Origin: Neobacillus novalis NBRC 102450
Lineage (GTDB): Bacteria > Bacillota > Bacilli > Bacillales > Cytobacillaceae
Assembly: GCF_001591805.1 (NCBI RefSeq)
Contig: NZ_BCVP01000007.1
Span: 207,184 to 271,183 of the forward strand
Direction of reading: 5' to 3'
DNA: 64,000 bases
Part shown: piece after piece, positions 25,186 through 32,909 of the stretch
Layout: every line of letters begins with the position of its first letter
How positions within the stretch are numbered: position 1 is the first letter of the stretch
Notes under the pieces: model-generated
What the model was told of the DNA's origin: nothing
Database searches by the model: none
What the model saw: the letters and a program-made list of their open reading frames with translations, nothing else
Made by a program: the position numbers and the translations under genes

Positions 25186-26343
25186 CTATATTAATTTCTT
25201 AAATTGGGCGGGTGAATAGCCGGTATACTTTTTAAAACAAATACTAAAATATTGCGGATTTGAGTACCCGGTTTTGGAAGCAACTTCATAGGTTTTTAAG
25301 TCGCTCTGGCGAATGAGTTCCATCGCTGCCTTCATCCGTGTTTCCACAAGAAAATCCCCAAAGTTAAATCCTTTTTCTACTTTAAAAAGGTTGCTTAAAT
25401 AGGCAGGATTAACATGGATAGCCTCTGCTACCTTTTGTAAAGATATTTCCGCCAACTGGTAGTTGCTTTCAATAAAGGCAATTGCTTTATCTACCAGTGA
25501 GGACTTTTTGTTTTCATTTAGCTTATTCGCATTAACGGAGAGGTCGATTGCTATGTTTTTTACCATTTCAAAAATATCTGGAATCGTTTTCATTTCAAGG
25601 ATTTCCGATTGATATTGTGAACTAGCTGGACTTTTGCCAGATCCTTTTAACCATTTAGCCGATTCATCCACAATAAGTCCAACCATCCTGATGGTCAACA
25701 ACTGGACTTCTTGCAGTGAAGCACTGCTGTTTTTCAATAATTGGTTTTTTATACCTTCAAGATAATCATTCACTTTTGAGGATAATCCTAATTCGATTAG
25801 CTTGGTCAAATTTCCTTCCAAGAATGTTGGACCGTCCATTATTATGCCAAATAAGCTAAGCTCCTTTTTTAGTTCCTCATTTGTGAAATGGGTAACGGCT
25901 AATTTTTCAAGAAACTTTTTTTGATTAAAAGGGCTGCTTTCATTCATTCGCTTTTCTTTTTGCTCTTCCTGTTCCCACTCCTCCGCGGCTTCTTTAATTT
26001 TTTGGATTAAGCTTTCGGAATCCACCGGTTTTAACAAATAATCAAATGCCCTAATTTTAATTGCCTCATGGGCATATTGAAAATCTTCATATCCAGTCAG
26101 AAAGATAAATTTAATCTTTGGCATTTTATCTTTGCTCATCCGTGCCATTTCTAAGCCATCCATAAATGGCATTTTAATATCTGACACAACAATTTGTGGT
26201 CTTTCTTTTTCAATCAGCTCCAACCCTTTTTCGCCATCAGCTGCTTCACCTACTAATTGAAAGCCATGTTCTTCCCAGGGAATGACACTTGATAGCCCCC
26301 TGCGAATGATGCGGTCATCATCTACGATTGCAACCTTATACAT
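25186..26343 (-). CDS. YesN-type response regulator with AraC DNA-binding domain
   Basis: The 385-residue protein has an N-terminal receiver (VDDDRIIRRG; phospho-acceptor Asp in VVSDIKMPFMDG near residue 55; LLKPVD with the conserved Lys), a central helical linker, and a C-terminal AraC-type double helix-turn-helix (VNPAYLSNLFKVEKGFNFGD, YEVASKTGYSNPQYFSICFKKYTGYSPAQF). In B. subtilis YesN works with YesM on rhamnogalacturonan genes. The start overlaps the end of the kinase gene by 8 bases. Its probable target is the nearby ABC transporter operon. Confidence 0.92.
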   Translation of the reverse strand: MYKVAIVDDDRIIRRGLSSVIPWEEHGFQLVGEAADGEKGLELIEKERPQIVVSDIKMPFMDGLEMARMSKDKMPKIKFIFLTGYEDFQYAHEAIKIRAFDYLLKPVDSESLIQKIKEAAEEWEQEEQKEKRMNESSPFNQKKFLEKLAVTHFTNEELKKELSLFGIIMDGPTFLEGNLTKLIELGLSSKVNDYLEGIKNQLLKNSSASLQEVQLLTIRMVGLIVDESAKWLKGSGKSPASSQYQSEILEMKTIPDIFEMVKNIAIDLSVNANKLNENKKSSLVDKAIAFIESNYQLAEISLQKVAEAIHVNPAYLSNLFKVEKGFNFGDFLVETRMKAAMELIRQSDLKTYEVASKTGYSNPQYFSICFKKYTGYSPAQFKKLI

Positions 26344-28138
26344 TCGTTAGCCCCCCTTTTAGTTTAGGAAAAACGACCAAACAGTTTGTCCCAATATTTT
26401 CCCCACTTTCTAATACTAGTCCATATGGTTCACCGAAATGCATTTGCAGTCTTTCATGTACACTTCTTAGTCCAATCCCGATCGTAGGCTGACCCGATCT
26501 CTTTTCATATAACTCTTTCCTAACAGCTTGAAGTTTTTCAGTGCTCATTCCTGTACCATTGTCGATGACCTCAAGACAGATATTTTCCCCTGATTCATAG
26601 CCCTTGATGGTAATCTTGCCTTTTCCACGTGTTTGTTTTACTCCATGGTAGATCGCATTTTCAATTAATGGCTGCAGTGTGAGCTTAATAATTTTATAAG
26701 TTAGAATCGTTTCTCCTATTTCGATTTCATAGGAAAAATCATCGCCATATCTCATTTCCTGGATATATAAATAATTTTTTATATGTGTGATTTCTTCGTT
26801 TATTGTAATGATTTCCTGCCCCTGGCTAATGCTAATTCTGAAAAAGTTGGATAGGGCGGTAATCATTGAACTGGCATCCTTATTTAATCCCATATCACAA
26901 AGGCCTTTTATTGAATAAAGCGTGTTATATAAAAAGTGCGGATTTATTTGCGCATGTAGTATCGCAAACTCCAATTGCCGCTTTTCCTCCTGCTCCAACC
27001 TTATTTGATTTAGCAGGTCGTTTACCCTAACCATTAGATCCTCGATTGCAATATTCAGAAATTGGATTTCCTGTGGACCGCGATGATCATATTTTAATTC
27101 CAGGTGATTTTCGCTAATTAATTTGGTCTGATTCACCAAGGATGAAACCGGATTGGATATATACCTGGCAAAAAAGTTAGCAAGTAAGATGGCGATGCCT
27201 GTAAGTGTAATAATCACAACAATCGTTACATATTTTATATAGTTGGCCTTTTTTAAAATTTCATCTACCGGAAAAATCGCCGCAATCTTCCACTTATTAA
27301 TTCCGATTGTATCGTATACGACCATCATTTTCTTGCCATCGATGTTTTGAAACTGATATTTCCCACTTTCCTCTTCTAAACCTCTTAGATAGGCAGCATT
27401 TTCTGCATCCAAACTATACTCGCCTGTTACATTCTTGGAGTTCATATATCCATCAGGACTAAGCAGTGTAATATAACCCTGTTCACCGATAAGGGATTTA
27501 TTTAAAACCTTTTCGAAAAAGTCATTTCGCAAATTAAACAAAAGAACTCCGTTAGCCTTCGATTGATTGTTTCCTATCAGTTTAAACAAACTGACAACCT
27601 TGGCATTGCTTTGGAAAATATCATCTGTATGAACATTCTGCCAATAAAATCCTTCTCGATTGCCATTGTAGCGATTGTTATATTGACTATAGGGAAACTG
27701 ATTGTTTTTTAAAGAATAATCACTTCGATACAACGAAAATGTTCCATGATGCATATCAACGAAAATCGAATCAATGACGGTGGTGTTATTTAAGTGAATA
27801 GTCTTAAGCAAATTACTCATATCAATATAATCAGTTGGCCTGATTTCAGCAGATTCTGAGTTTATGATCGATAAAGTTTGCGGATTATTTGAAAACGTTA
27901 CCAATTGTTCGAACACATCTGACAGCCGATTTTCTAAATAAGCCTTAGTCTGAAAAACGGTATCATCAATATTTTTATAAGCATTTTCCTCGAGCTGTGC
28001 GGCAGCCAGCATATAAGATACCCAGCCCATAATTGCAATAAAAATAATAATAACAGGCAGAAATAAGGAGATGATTGTCGACCTTAAAGAAAATAGAAAA
28101 TACTTTTTTATCAATATTTTGATTCGTTGTCTGAACAT
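26336..28138 (-). CDS. YesM-type sensor histidine kinase
   Basis: The 600-residue membrane protein has a first helix at residues about 18-45, an extracellular Cache-type sensor region to about 300, a second helix (YVTIVVIITLTGIAILLANF), a HAMP segment, and a His_kinase domain with HAQINPHFLYNTL (phospho-acceptor His region) and an ATPase with ENAIYHG, DNGTGMS and GIGLRSVHERL. This is the LytS/YesM class typical of polysaccharide loci. It is paired by overlap with the response regulator. The ribosome binding site (AGAGGAG) is rather distant from the ATG. The signal is unknown, probably an extracellular oligosaccharide or its binding protein. Confidence 0.92.
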   Translation of the reverse strand: MFRQRIKILIKKYFLFSLRSTIISLFLPVIIIFIAIMGWVSYMLAAAQLEENAYKNIDDTVFQTKAYLENRLSDVFEQLVTFSNNPQTLSIINSESAEIRPTDYIDMSNLLKTIHLNNTTVIDSIFVDMHHGTFSLYRSDYSLKNNQFPYSQYNNRYNGNREGFYWQNVHTDDIFQSNAKVVSLFKLIGNNQSKANGVLLFNLRNDFFEKVLNKSLIGEQGYITLLSPDGYMNSKNVTGEYSLDAENAAYLRGLEEESGKYQFQNIDGKKMMVVYDTIGINKWKIAAIFPVDEILKKANYIKYVTIVVIITLTGIAILLANFFARYISNPVSSLVNQTKLISENHLELKYDHRGPQEIQFLNIAIEDLMVRVNDLLNQIRLEQEEKRQLEFAILHAQINPHFLYNTLYSIKGLCDMGLNKDASSMITALSNFFRISISQGQEIITINEEITHIKNYLYIQEMRYGDDFSYEIEIGETILTYKIIKLTLQPLIENAIYHGVKQTRGKGKITIKGYESGENICLEVIDNGTGMSTEKLQAVRKELYEKRSGQPTIGIGLRSVHERLQMHFGEPYGLVLESGENIGTNCLVVFPKLKGGLTNV

Positions 28139-28268
28139 GGCAGCCTAACGACTCCTCTGGATGAAGAAAATTATTGTAGTCTTATAGTTTATAAGATACT
28201 AAAATATTGTTATCTGGTAAATAGATATATTTATGTATGGCTTAAAACTCCAAATAACCTAAAGACGG

Positions 28269-28300
28269 AAAACCCATAACAAGAACCTTGCATGGGTTTT
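28269..28300 (-). terminator. Hairpin downstream of the GH105 gene
   Basis: AAAACCCAT pairs with ATGGGTTTT; the T tract on the minus strand is short and broken, so termination may be partial. Confidence 0.55.
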
Positions 28301-28325
28301 CTCCAAGATGGAAATAATTATTTTC

Positions 28326-29444
28326 TTATTCGATTATATTAGCGACTGCCATACTTGCCAGAATAAAGGCACCTACTCCATGTAAATCATTTTCAGACAC
28401 AGGTCGTGAAACATAGTAATCGTACACACCTGCTGAAGTGCCGATGCAGATGCCTTTCATTTTCCACGTATCATTGTCGCATTCAATCATCTCATCTAAA
28501 AGGCCTTGGTAGGCTTTGACAGCGATTGTTATATACTTTTTATCTACATAGCCATTTTCTACTGCTCTAGCAATCGTATAAACGAATAGACTGGAGCAAG
28601 AGGATTCTAGCCAATTGTCAGTTTGGTCTACCTTATCGACAATCTGATACCATAAGCCTGTCTTTTCATCTTGAAACTTGGCATAGCCGCTGATTAGTTT
28701 TTGCAGTGCTTCAATCAGAACTGTTCTTCCTTCATGATTCTCAGGAAGGATATCAAGAATATCAATTAATGCGGTGCCATACCAGCCAACAGACCGGCCC
28801 CAAAATTCCGGTGAACAGCCTGTTTCCGGATTTGCCCAAGGCATACTTCTAGTCTCATCCCAAGCATGGTATAACAGACCTGTTTCTTGATCCGTCATAT
28901 ACTTTCTCATCAAGCTTTCCTGGTATAATACCATGTCAACTAATTCAGGCTCGTTAAATGCTTGATCAAACATTAGGGCAAACGGCCCGGCCATGAATAA
29001 ACCGTCAAGCCACATCTGATACGGATATTTATCTTTATGCCAAAAGCCGCCTTCTTTTGTTTGATTAAGGGTGGTATACAAGTTTCTTAGCTTAGTTGCT
29101 GCTTTTTTATAGCGTTCATCCTTCGTCTTCTTATATAACGGGAAAAGTAATATCCCTACCTGAATGGAATCCAGTTCATCTCTAGCAAACAGAAAATTGC
29201 CGTCGGCATCCACAAACGTATCGACATAGCCTTTAATATAATCAAAATATTCCTGTCCACCGTTTTTCTCCCAAACCCGTTGCATCCCGTAAAGGAACAC
29301 ACTTTGATGATAATGCCAGGTATTTGCCGGCGGTAGATTTGCTGGCGTAAATGTATTCATCAAGACCTGGCATGCCCGTTCTGCCATCGATATCGGAACT
29401 TCTGCACTTAATTGTGATAATATGGTTTCCTGGTTGTTTGTCAT
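28326..29444 (-). CDS. Unsaturated glucuronyl/galacturonyl hydrolase, GH105 (YteR/YesR type)
   Basis: GH105 enzymes hydrate the 4,5-double bond of unsaturated uronyl residues left by lyases, freeing 5-keto-4-deoxyuronate, which KduI uses. The 372-residue protein is an alpha/alpha-barrel with the catalytic Asp block QMWLDGLFMAGPF near residue 140, FWGRSVGWYGTAL near residue 205, and a C-terminal GVGAFILASMAV. There is no signal peptide, so it acts on imported fragments. It lies downstream of the ABC transporter genes on the same strand, fitting a common transcript. Whether it prefers rhamnogalacturonan or homogalacturonan fragments cannot be told. Confidence 0.93.
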   Translation of the reverse strand: MTNNQETILSQLSAEVPISMAERACQVLMNTFTPANLPPANTWHYHQSVFLYGMQRVWEKNGGQEYFDYIKGYVDTFVDADGNFLFARDELDSIQVGILLFPLYKKTKDERYKKAATKLRNLYTTLNQTKEGGFWHKDKYPYQMWLDGLFMAGPFALMFDQAFNEPELVDMVLYQESLMRKYMTDQETGLLYHAWDETRSMPWANPETGCSPEFWGRSVGWYGTALIDILDILPENHEGRTVLIEALQKLISGYAKFQDEKTGLWYQIVDKVDQTDNWLESSCSSLFVYTIARAVENGYVDKKYITIAVKAYQGLLDEMIECDNDTWKMKGICIGTSAGVYDYYVSRPVSENDLHGVGAFILASMAVANIIE

Positions 29445-29570
29445 TTGGAGTCCCCCTGAATAATGATATTGTTGGTTTTTCTCACCTTAAGTGCCATAGA
29501 TTAGAGGTCCTTATGGTAATAGCGAAGCCGTCTAGAAATGTATTTTCAAGACGGCTCGTCATTTTATATC

Positions 29571-30911
29571 TTATTTCTTAAAGTGTTCGTCGTATTGAGC
29601 TTGGGCTTTTTCCATTGCCTGTGCCCATTCATTTAAAAATTCTTCAATTGTCATTTTTCCGCTTAAAACAGCTTGTGTTCCAGGATCAACAACTGTATCC
29701 AAAATCGATCTGTATTCTGGGAGATAGAACGGCGGTTGGTATAGCACTGTGTCTTTATCATCATATACCTTGAACGCTGTTTGGATATGCGGTGATTCCT
29801 TAATCCAATCTTCTCCTAGTACTTCTGAGTTCGTAGGGATTTGTCCAACTTGTTGGTTCCAATAGCTTTGGCTATCTTTTGAATTTAAGAAACTTGCGAG
29901 TTTCCAAGCTGCATCCGGATGCTTCGTTCCTTTAAAAACACTAATTCCAATTGTATTTCCGCCTTCAGCGACATATTTTCCATCTGCAGTCTTCGGTAAT
30001 GGAATGGCTTGGAATTGATCGGGCTGTAATGCCTTGCTATGCTCACCAAATGAACCGATATTATGTTGAACCATCGCAACTGCACCAGTATCGAATCCGG
30101 CAATCATTGCTTTATAATCGTTCGTAATATCACTTTGTGGTGTGAACTTTTTATATAATGCAAAGTATTTCTTTAAGAATTCAGCATGTTTTGGATCATT
30201 AATGGTGCTTTTTCCGTCTTTAATATAATCATTGATTCCTGAGTAAGCATACATCATCCGTTGTAATTGGAAAGAACCGCCGGCTCCGCCGCGAATCGTA
30301 TAGCCGTATCGATTTTTATCTTTATCGGCCAGCTTTTCTACAGCACCAAAGAAGTCATCCCAATTTTCAGGAATTTGTACATTTGCTTCCTTAAACCAGT
30401 CTGGACGCACCCAAAGAATGTCTAGGTTTTGGGTATATGGAATTCCATATAACTTGTTATCTGCGACGATTTTCTTATTAAAGTCTAACGAACCTTTGTT
30501 GATTTTTTCCTTGTCTTCCCATTTATCAAAATAGGAGTCAAGTGGCAGTAATGCCTCACGTAAAGAAAACTCAGGCAGCCAGCTTGTCTGCACACTTGCA
30601 ACGTCAGGAGTGTCATTTGCTGCGATTGCGGCGTCATACTTTTGTTTTGCGGAATCCTTTGGTAATCCCACATATTCAACCGTAATATTCGGATTTTTAT
30701 CATGGAAACGTTTAATTAATTCTTCCCAAATAGGTGTCCGTTGTGGACCAGCATTTTCATCCCAAAAGGTTAATGTTACCTTTTCATTGGGATCATCTTT
30801 CTTTTCCTTAGCTCCAGCATTTGCATCCTTTGTGTCTTTACTACAGCCGGCTAGTAGTAATGAAGCAGCCATTGAGGTAGCAGCGACTGTTTTAAGTAAC
30901 TTCTTATACAA
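29571..30911 (-). CDS. Extracellular solute-binding lipoprotein of a sugar ABC transporter (family 1)
   Basis: The 446-residue protein starts with a lipoprotein signal (LLLAGC, Cys23) and has the family 1 binding-protein fold with TLTFWDENAGPQRTPIWEEL and AWKLASFLNSKDSQSYW. It should sit on the outside of the membrane and deliver pectin-derived oligosaccharides to the two permeases encoded upstream. The start is a TTG with GGGGGAG 5 bases before it. B. subtilis YesO and LplA are functional analogues in the same substrate range. Confidence 0.9.
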   Translation of the reverse strand: MYKKLLKTVAATSMAASLLLAGCSKDTKDANAGAKEKKDDPNEKVTLTFWDENAGPQRTPIWEELIKRFHDKNPNITVEYVGLPKDSAKQKYDAAIAANDTPDVASVQTSWLPEFSLREALLPLDSYFDKWEDKEKINKGSLDFNKKIVADNKLYGIPYTQNLDILWVRPDWFKEANVQIPENWDDFFGAVEKLADKDKNRYGYTIRGGAGGSFQLQRMMYAYSGINDYIKDGKSTINDPKHAEFLKKYFALYKKFTPQSDITNDYKAMIAGFDTGAVAMVQHNIGSFGEHSKALQPDQFQAIPLPKTADGKYVAEGGNTIGISVFKGTKHPDAAWKLASFLNSKDSQSYWNQQVGQIPTNSEVLGEDWIKESPHIQTAFKVYDDKDTVLYQPPFYLPEYRSILDTVVDPGTQAVLSGKMTIEEFLNEWAQAMEKAQAQYDEHFKK

Positions 30912-30957
30912 ATTAACTCCCCCTATATCTTTTTTTATTTTCTTAATAAACTGCCAA

Positions 30958-31794
30958 TCATCCTTTTACTGCTCCACCTAAGCCGTTAACTAAATGCTTT
31001 TGGGCATAAGAGAATAGGATGACGGCAGGAATTAAAGCGATTACACTTCCCGCTGCTAAAGCACCGTAGTTAATATTGAACTCACCCATCATATAACTTA
31101 ATCCAACTGGAAGGGTAAAACGTCCCTGTTGGTTGGTAAGCATTAATGCGAGTAAAAACTCATTCCAAGTATAAATGAAAGTAAATACCGAGGTCGCGAC
31201 AATTCCTGGAACTAGTAATGGAAAAATGACGTAACGCAGTGCCTGCATACGATTGCAGCCATCAATCATCGCTGCTTCTTCAAGCTCACGCGGCACATTT
31301 GAGATAAAGCCATTCATCAAAACTGTTGTAAATGGAATCTCAACTGCAGCATAGGTGAGAATCAGTGAAAGCGGATGACTAATTAAGCCTAAGTGTTTAA
31401 ATACGATAAATAACGGAATAATCAGCATCGATCTTGGGATAAACTGGGTGCATAATAACATTAGAAGGAATGCACGCTTCCCTTTAAAACGATATCTTGC
31501 TAGCGCATACCCAGAAAGAATGGACAGGATAATCACGATCACTACAGTACAAATACCTACAATTAAGCTATTTTTAAAGTACGTAGCAAACCCGACATTG
31601 GTCCAAGCTGAAACGAAATTTTCGATTGTTGGAGATGCAGGTACATATTGCAGTGGTCGTTTGAGTATATCTCCCTCATGCTTAAAGGCCGTATTAATTG
31701 TCCAATATAGAGGGAAGACAGTAAACATCAGCATGATTAAAATCGGTATATTAAAGGTAAATAATTTATCAAGTCTTTTTTGTGCCCCGTTCAC
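30958..31794 (-). CDS. Sugar ABC transporter permease, MalG/YesQ type
   Basis: The product of about 278 residues has six hydrophobic segments and the permease EAA loop EEAAMIDGCNRMQALRYVIFPLL that contacts the ATPase. I start at the GTG at 31794, one base after the upstream stop (TAACGTG) and six after AGGAGG; an in-frame ATG seven codons upstream lies inside the partner gene. It forms the channel with the next gene. No ATPase gene is nearby, so a shared MsmX-like ATPase encoded elsewhere probably energises it. Confidence 0.9.
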   Translation of the reverse strand: MNGAQKRLDKLFTFNIPILIMLMFTVFPLYWTINTAFKHEGDILKRPLQYVPASPTIENFVSAWTNVGFATYFKNSLIVGICTVVIVIILSILSGYALARYRFKGKRAFLLMLLCTQFIPRSMLIIPLFIVFKHLGLISHPLSLILTYAAVEIPFTTVLMNGFISNVPRELEEAAMIDGCNRMQALRYVIFPLLVPGIVATSVFTFIYTWNEFLLALMLTNQQGRFTLPVGLSYMMGEFNINYGALAAGSVIALIPAVILFSYAQKHLVNGLGGAVKG

Positions 31795-31795
31795 G

Positions 31796-32743
31796 TTAGC
31801 CCTCCTCTCTTTCAAACCGTGTTATTTTCAAATACACAATCGCAAAGGTTAATAGAATTCCAAACGAGATGACAGTAAGTGCTGATCCATAACCGAAATT
31901 ACTGCCGTGAATGGCCTGTTTGGCAATATACATCGTAAGAGTTGTTGTACTGCCTGCAGGTCCGCCGCCTGTTAGGTTAAAGATCAAATCAACATTGTTA
32001 AATTCCCAGATAACACGCAGAAGTGTCGTCAAAATAATCGTGTTTTTCAATTGTGGAATCGTGACAAAAATGAAGCTCTTCCATCGTCCTGCACCATCAA
32101 CCCGTGCCGCCTCGTAAAGTTCTTCAGGTATACTTTGAAGTGAAGCAAGTAATGTAATGGCAAAGAAGGGAATTCCTCTCCATAATTCGGCAATAACAAC
32201 GGAGATAAATGCTGTACTGTTATTGGCCAGCCATGCTTGGTTTTCATGGATAATCCCGAGTCTCATCAACATATCATTAATAACGCCCATATGTTCATTA
32301 TACATAAGTGACCACATAACGGATGCGAGCACCCCTGAGATAGCCCAAGGTATAAAGGCTGCAGCCCTGACAAGTCCTCTAAATTTAAATGTCTTATTTA
32401 ATAAAATCGCAGCAATCATACCAAAAATTAACTGGAGACCAACCTGTGACACGACCCATTTAAGCGTCGTCAATAGGCTTGGGAAAAAAAATTTATCCTC
32501 TGTAAAGATTTTGATAAAGTTATCAAACCCGGCAAAACTATCGTAAAAAGGAGCAGCCAGGTTGTAGTTTTGCAAACTGTAGTAGAAAACCGTTCCGATC
32601 GGATAAAACAGAAATGCAACTACCATAAGGGTTGAAGGTAAAATAAATAAGTAAGGAATCCACTTTTCAGTTTTAAATTTTTTTCTTGGTTTACTTTGCT
32701 CAGGGGAGATAACATTTAGGTCTAGTTTTTCTTGTAAGCGCAT
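31796..32743 (-). CDS. Sugar ABC transporter permease, MalF/YesP type
   Basis: The 315-residue protein has about six membrane helices after an N-terminal basic stretch (KPRKKFKTEK) and the EAA loop EELYEAARVDGAGRWKSF near residue 215. The start at 32743 has AAAGGAGG 9 bases upstream; the frame is open nine codons further. It heads the transporter operon and is preceded by a near-perfect cre site, so glucose should repress it. Its stop is followed at once by the second permease. Confidence 0.9.
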   Translation of the reverse strand: MRLQEKLDLNVISPEQSKPRKKFKTEKWIPYLFILPSTLMVVAFLFYPIGTVFYYSLQNYNLAAPFYDSFAGFDNFIKIFTEDKFFFPSLLTTLKWVVSQVGLQLIFGMIAAILLNKTFKFRGLVRAAAFIPWAISGVLASVMWSLMYNEHMGVINDMLMRLGIIHENQAWLANNSTAFISVVIAELWRGIPFFAITLLASLQSIPEELYEAARVDGAGRWKSFIFVTIPQLKNTIILTTLLRVIWEFNNVDLIFNLTGGGPAGSTTTLTMYIAKQAIHGSNFGYGSALTVISFGILLTFAIVYLKITRFEREEG

Positions 32744-32776
32744 ATTATTAATCCTCCTTTCTTTTCTCATTTTAAT

Positions 32777-32790
32777 CGAAAACGCTTACA
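32777..32790 (-). promoter_or_regulatory. cre site (CcpA) before the ABC transporter operon
   Basis: TGTAAGCGTTTTCG on the minus strand matches TGWAARCGYTWNCW except for the last base. It lies about 35 bases before the start of the first permease gene. Confidence 0.65.
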
Positions 32791-32866
32791 TTAAGAATTC
32801 AAAATCTTTGGGTAAGTGTTTAATATTTTTATATATTTCTGTATCTTTTTACTCTTTTAGTCAATA

Positions 32867-32897
32867 AAAAGAGCTTCCCGAAAACTTGGGAAGCTCC
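32867..32897 (-). terminator. Terminator of the GH28 gene
   Basis: GAGCTTCCC pairs with GGGAAGCTC around eight bases, followed by TTTTTATTG on the minus strand. Confidence 0.88.
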
Positions 32898-32909
32898 TGA
32901 AACCACTAT

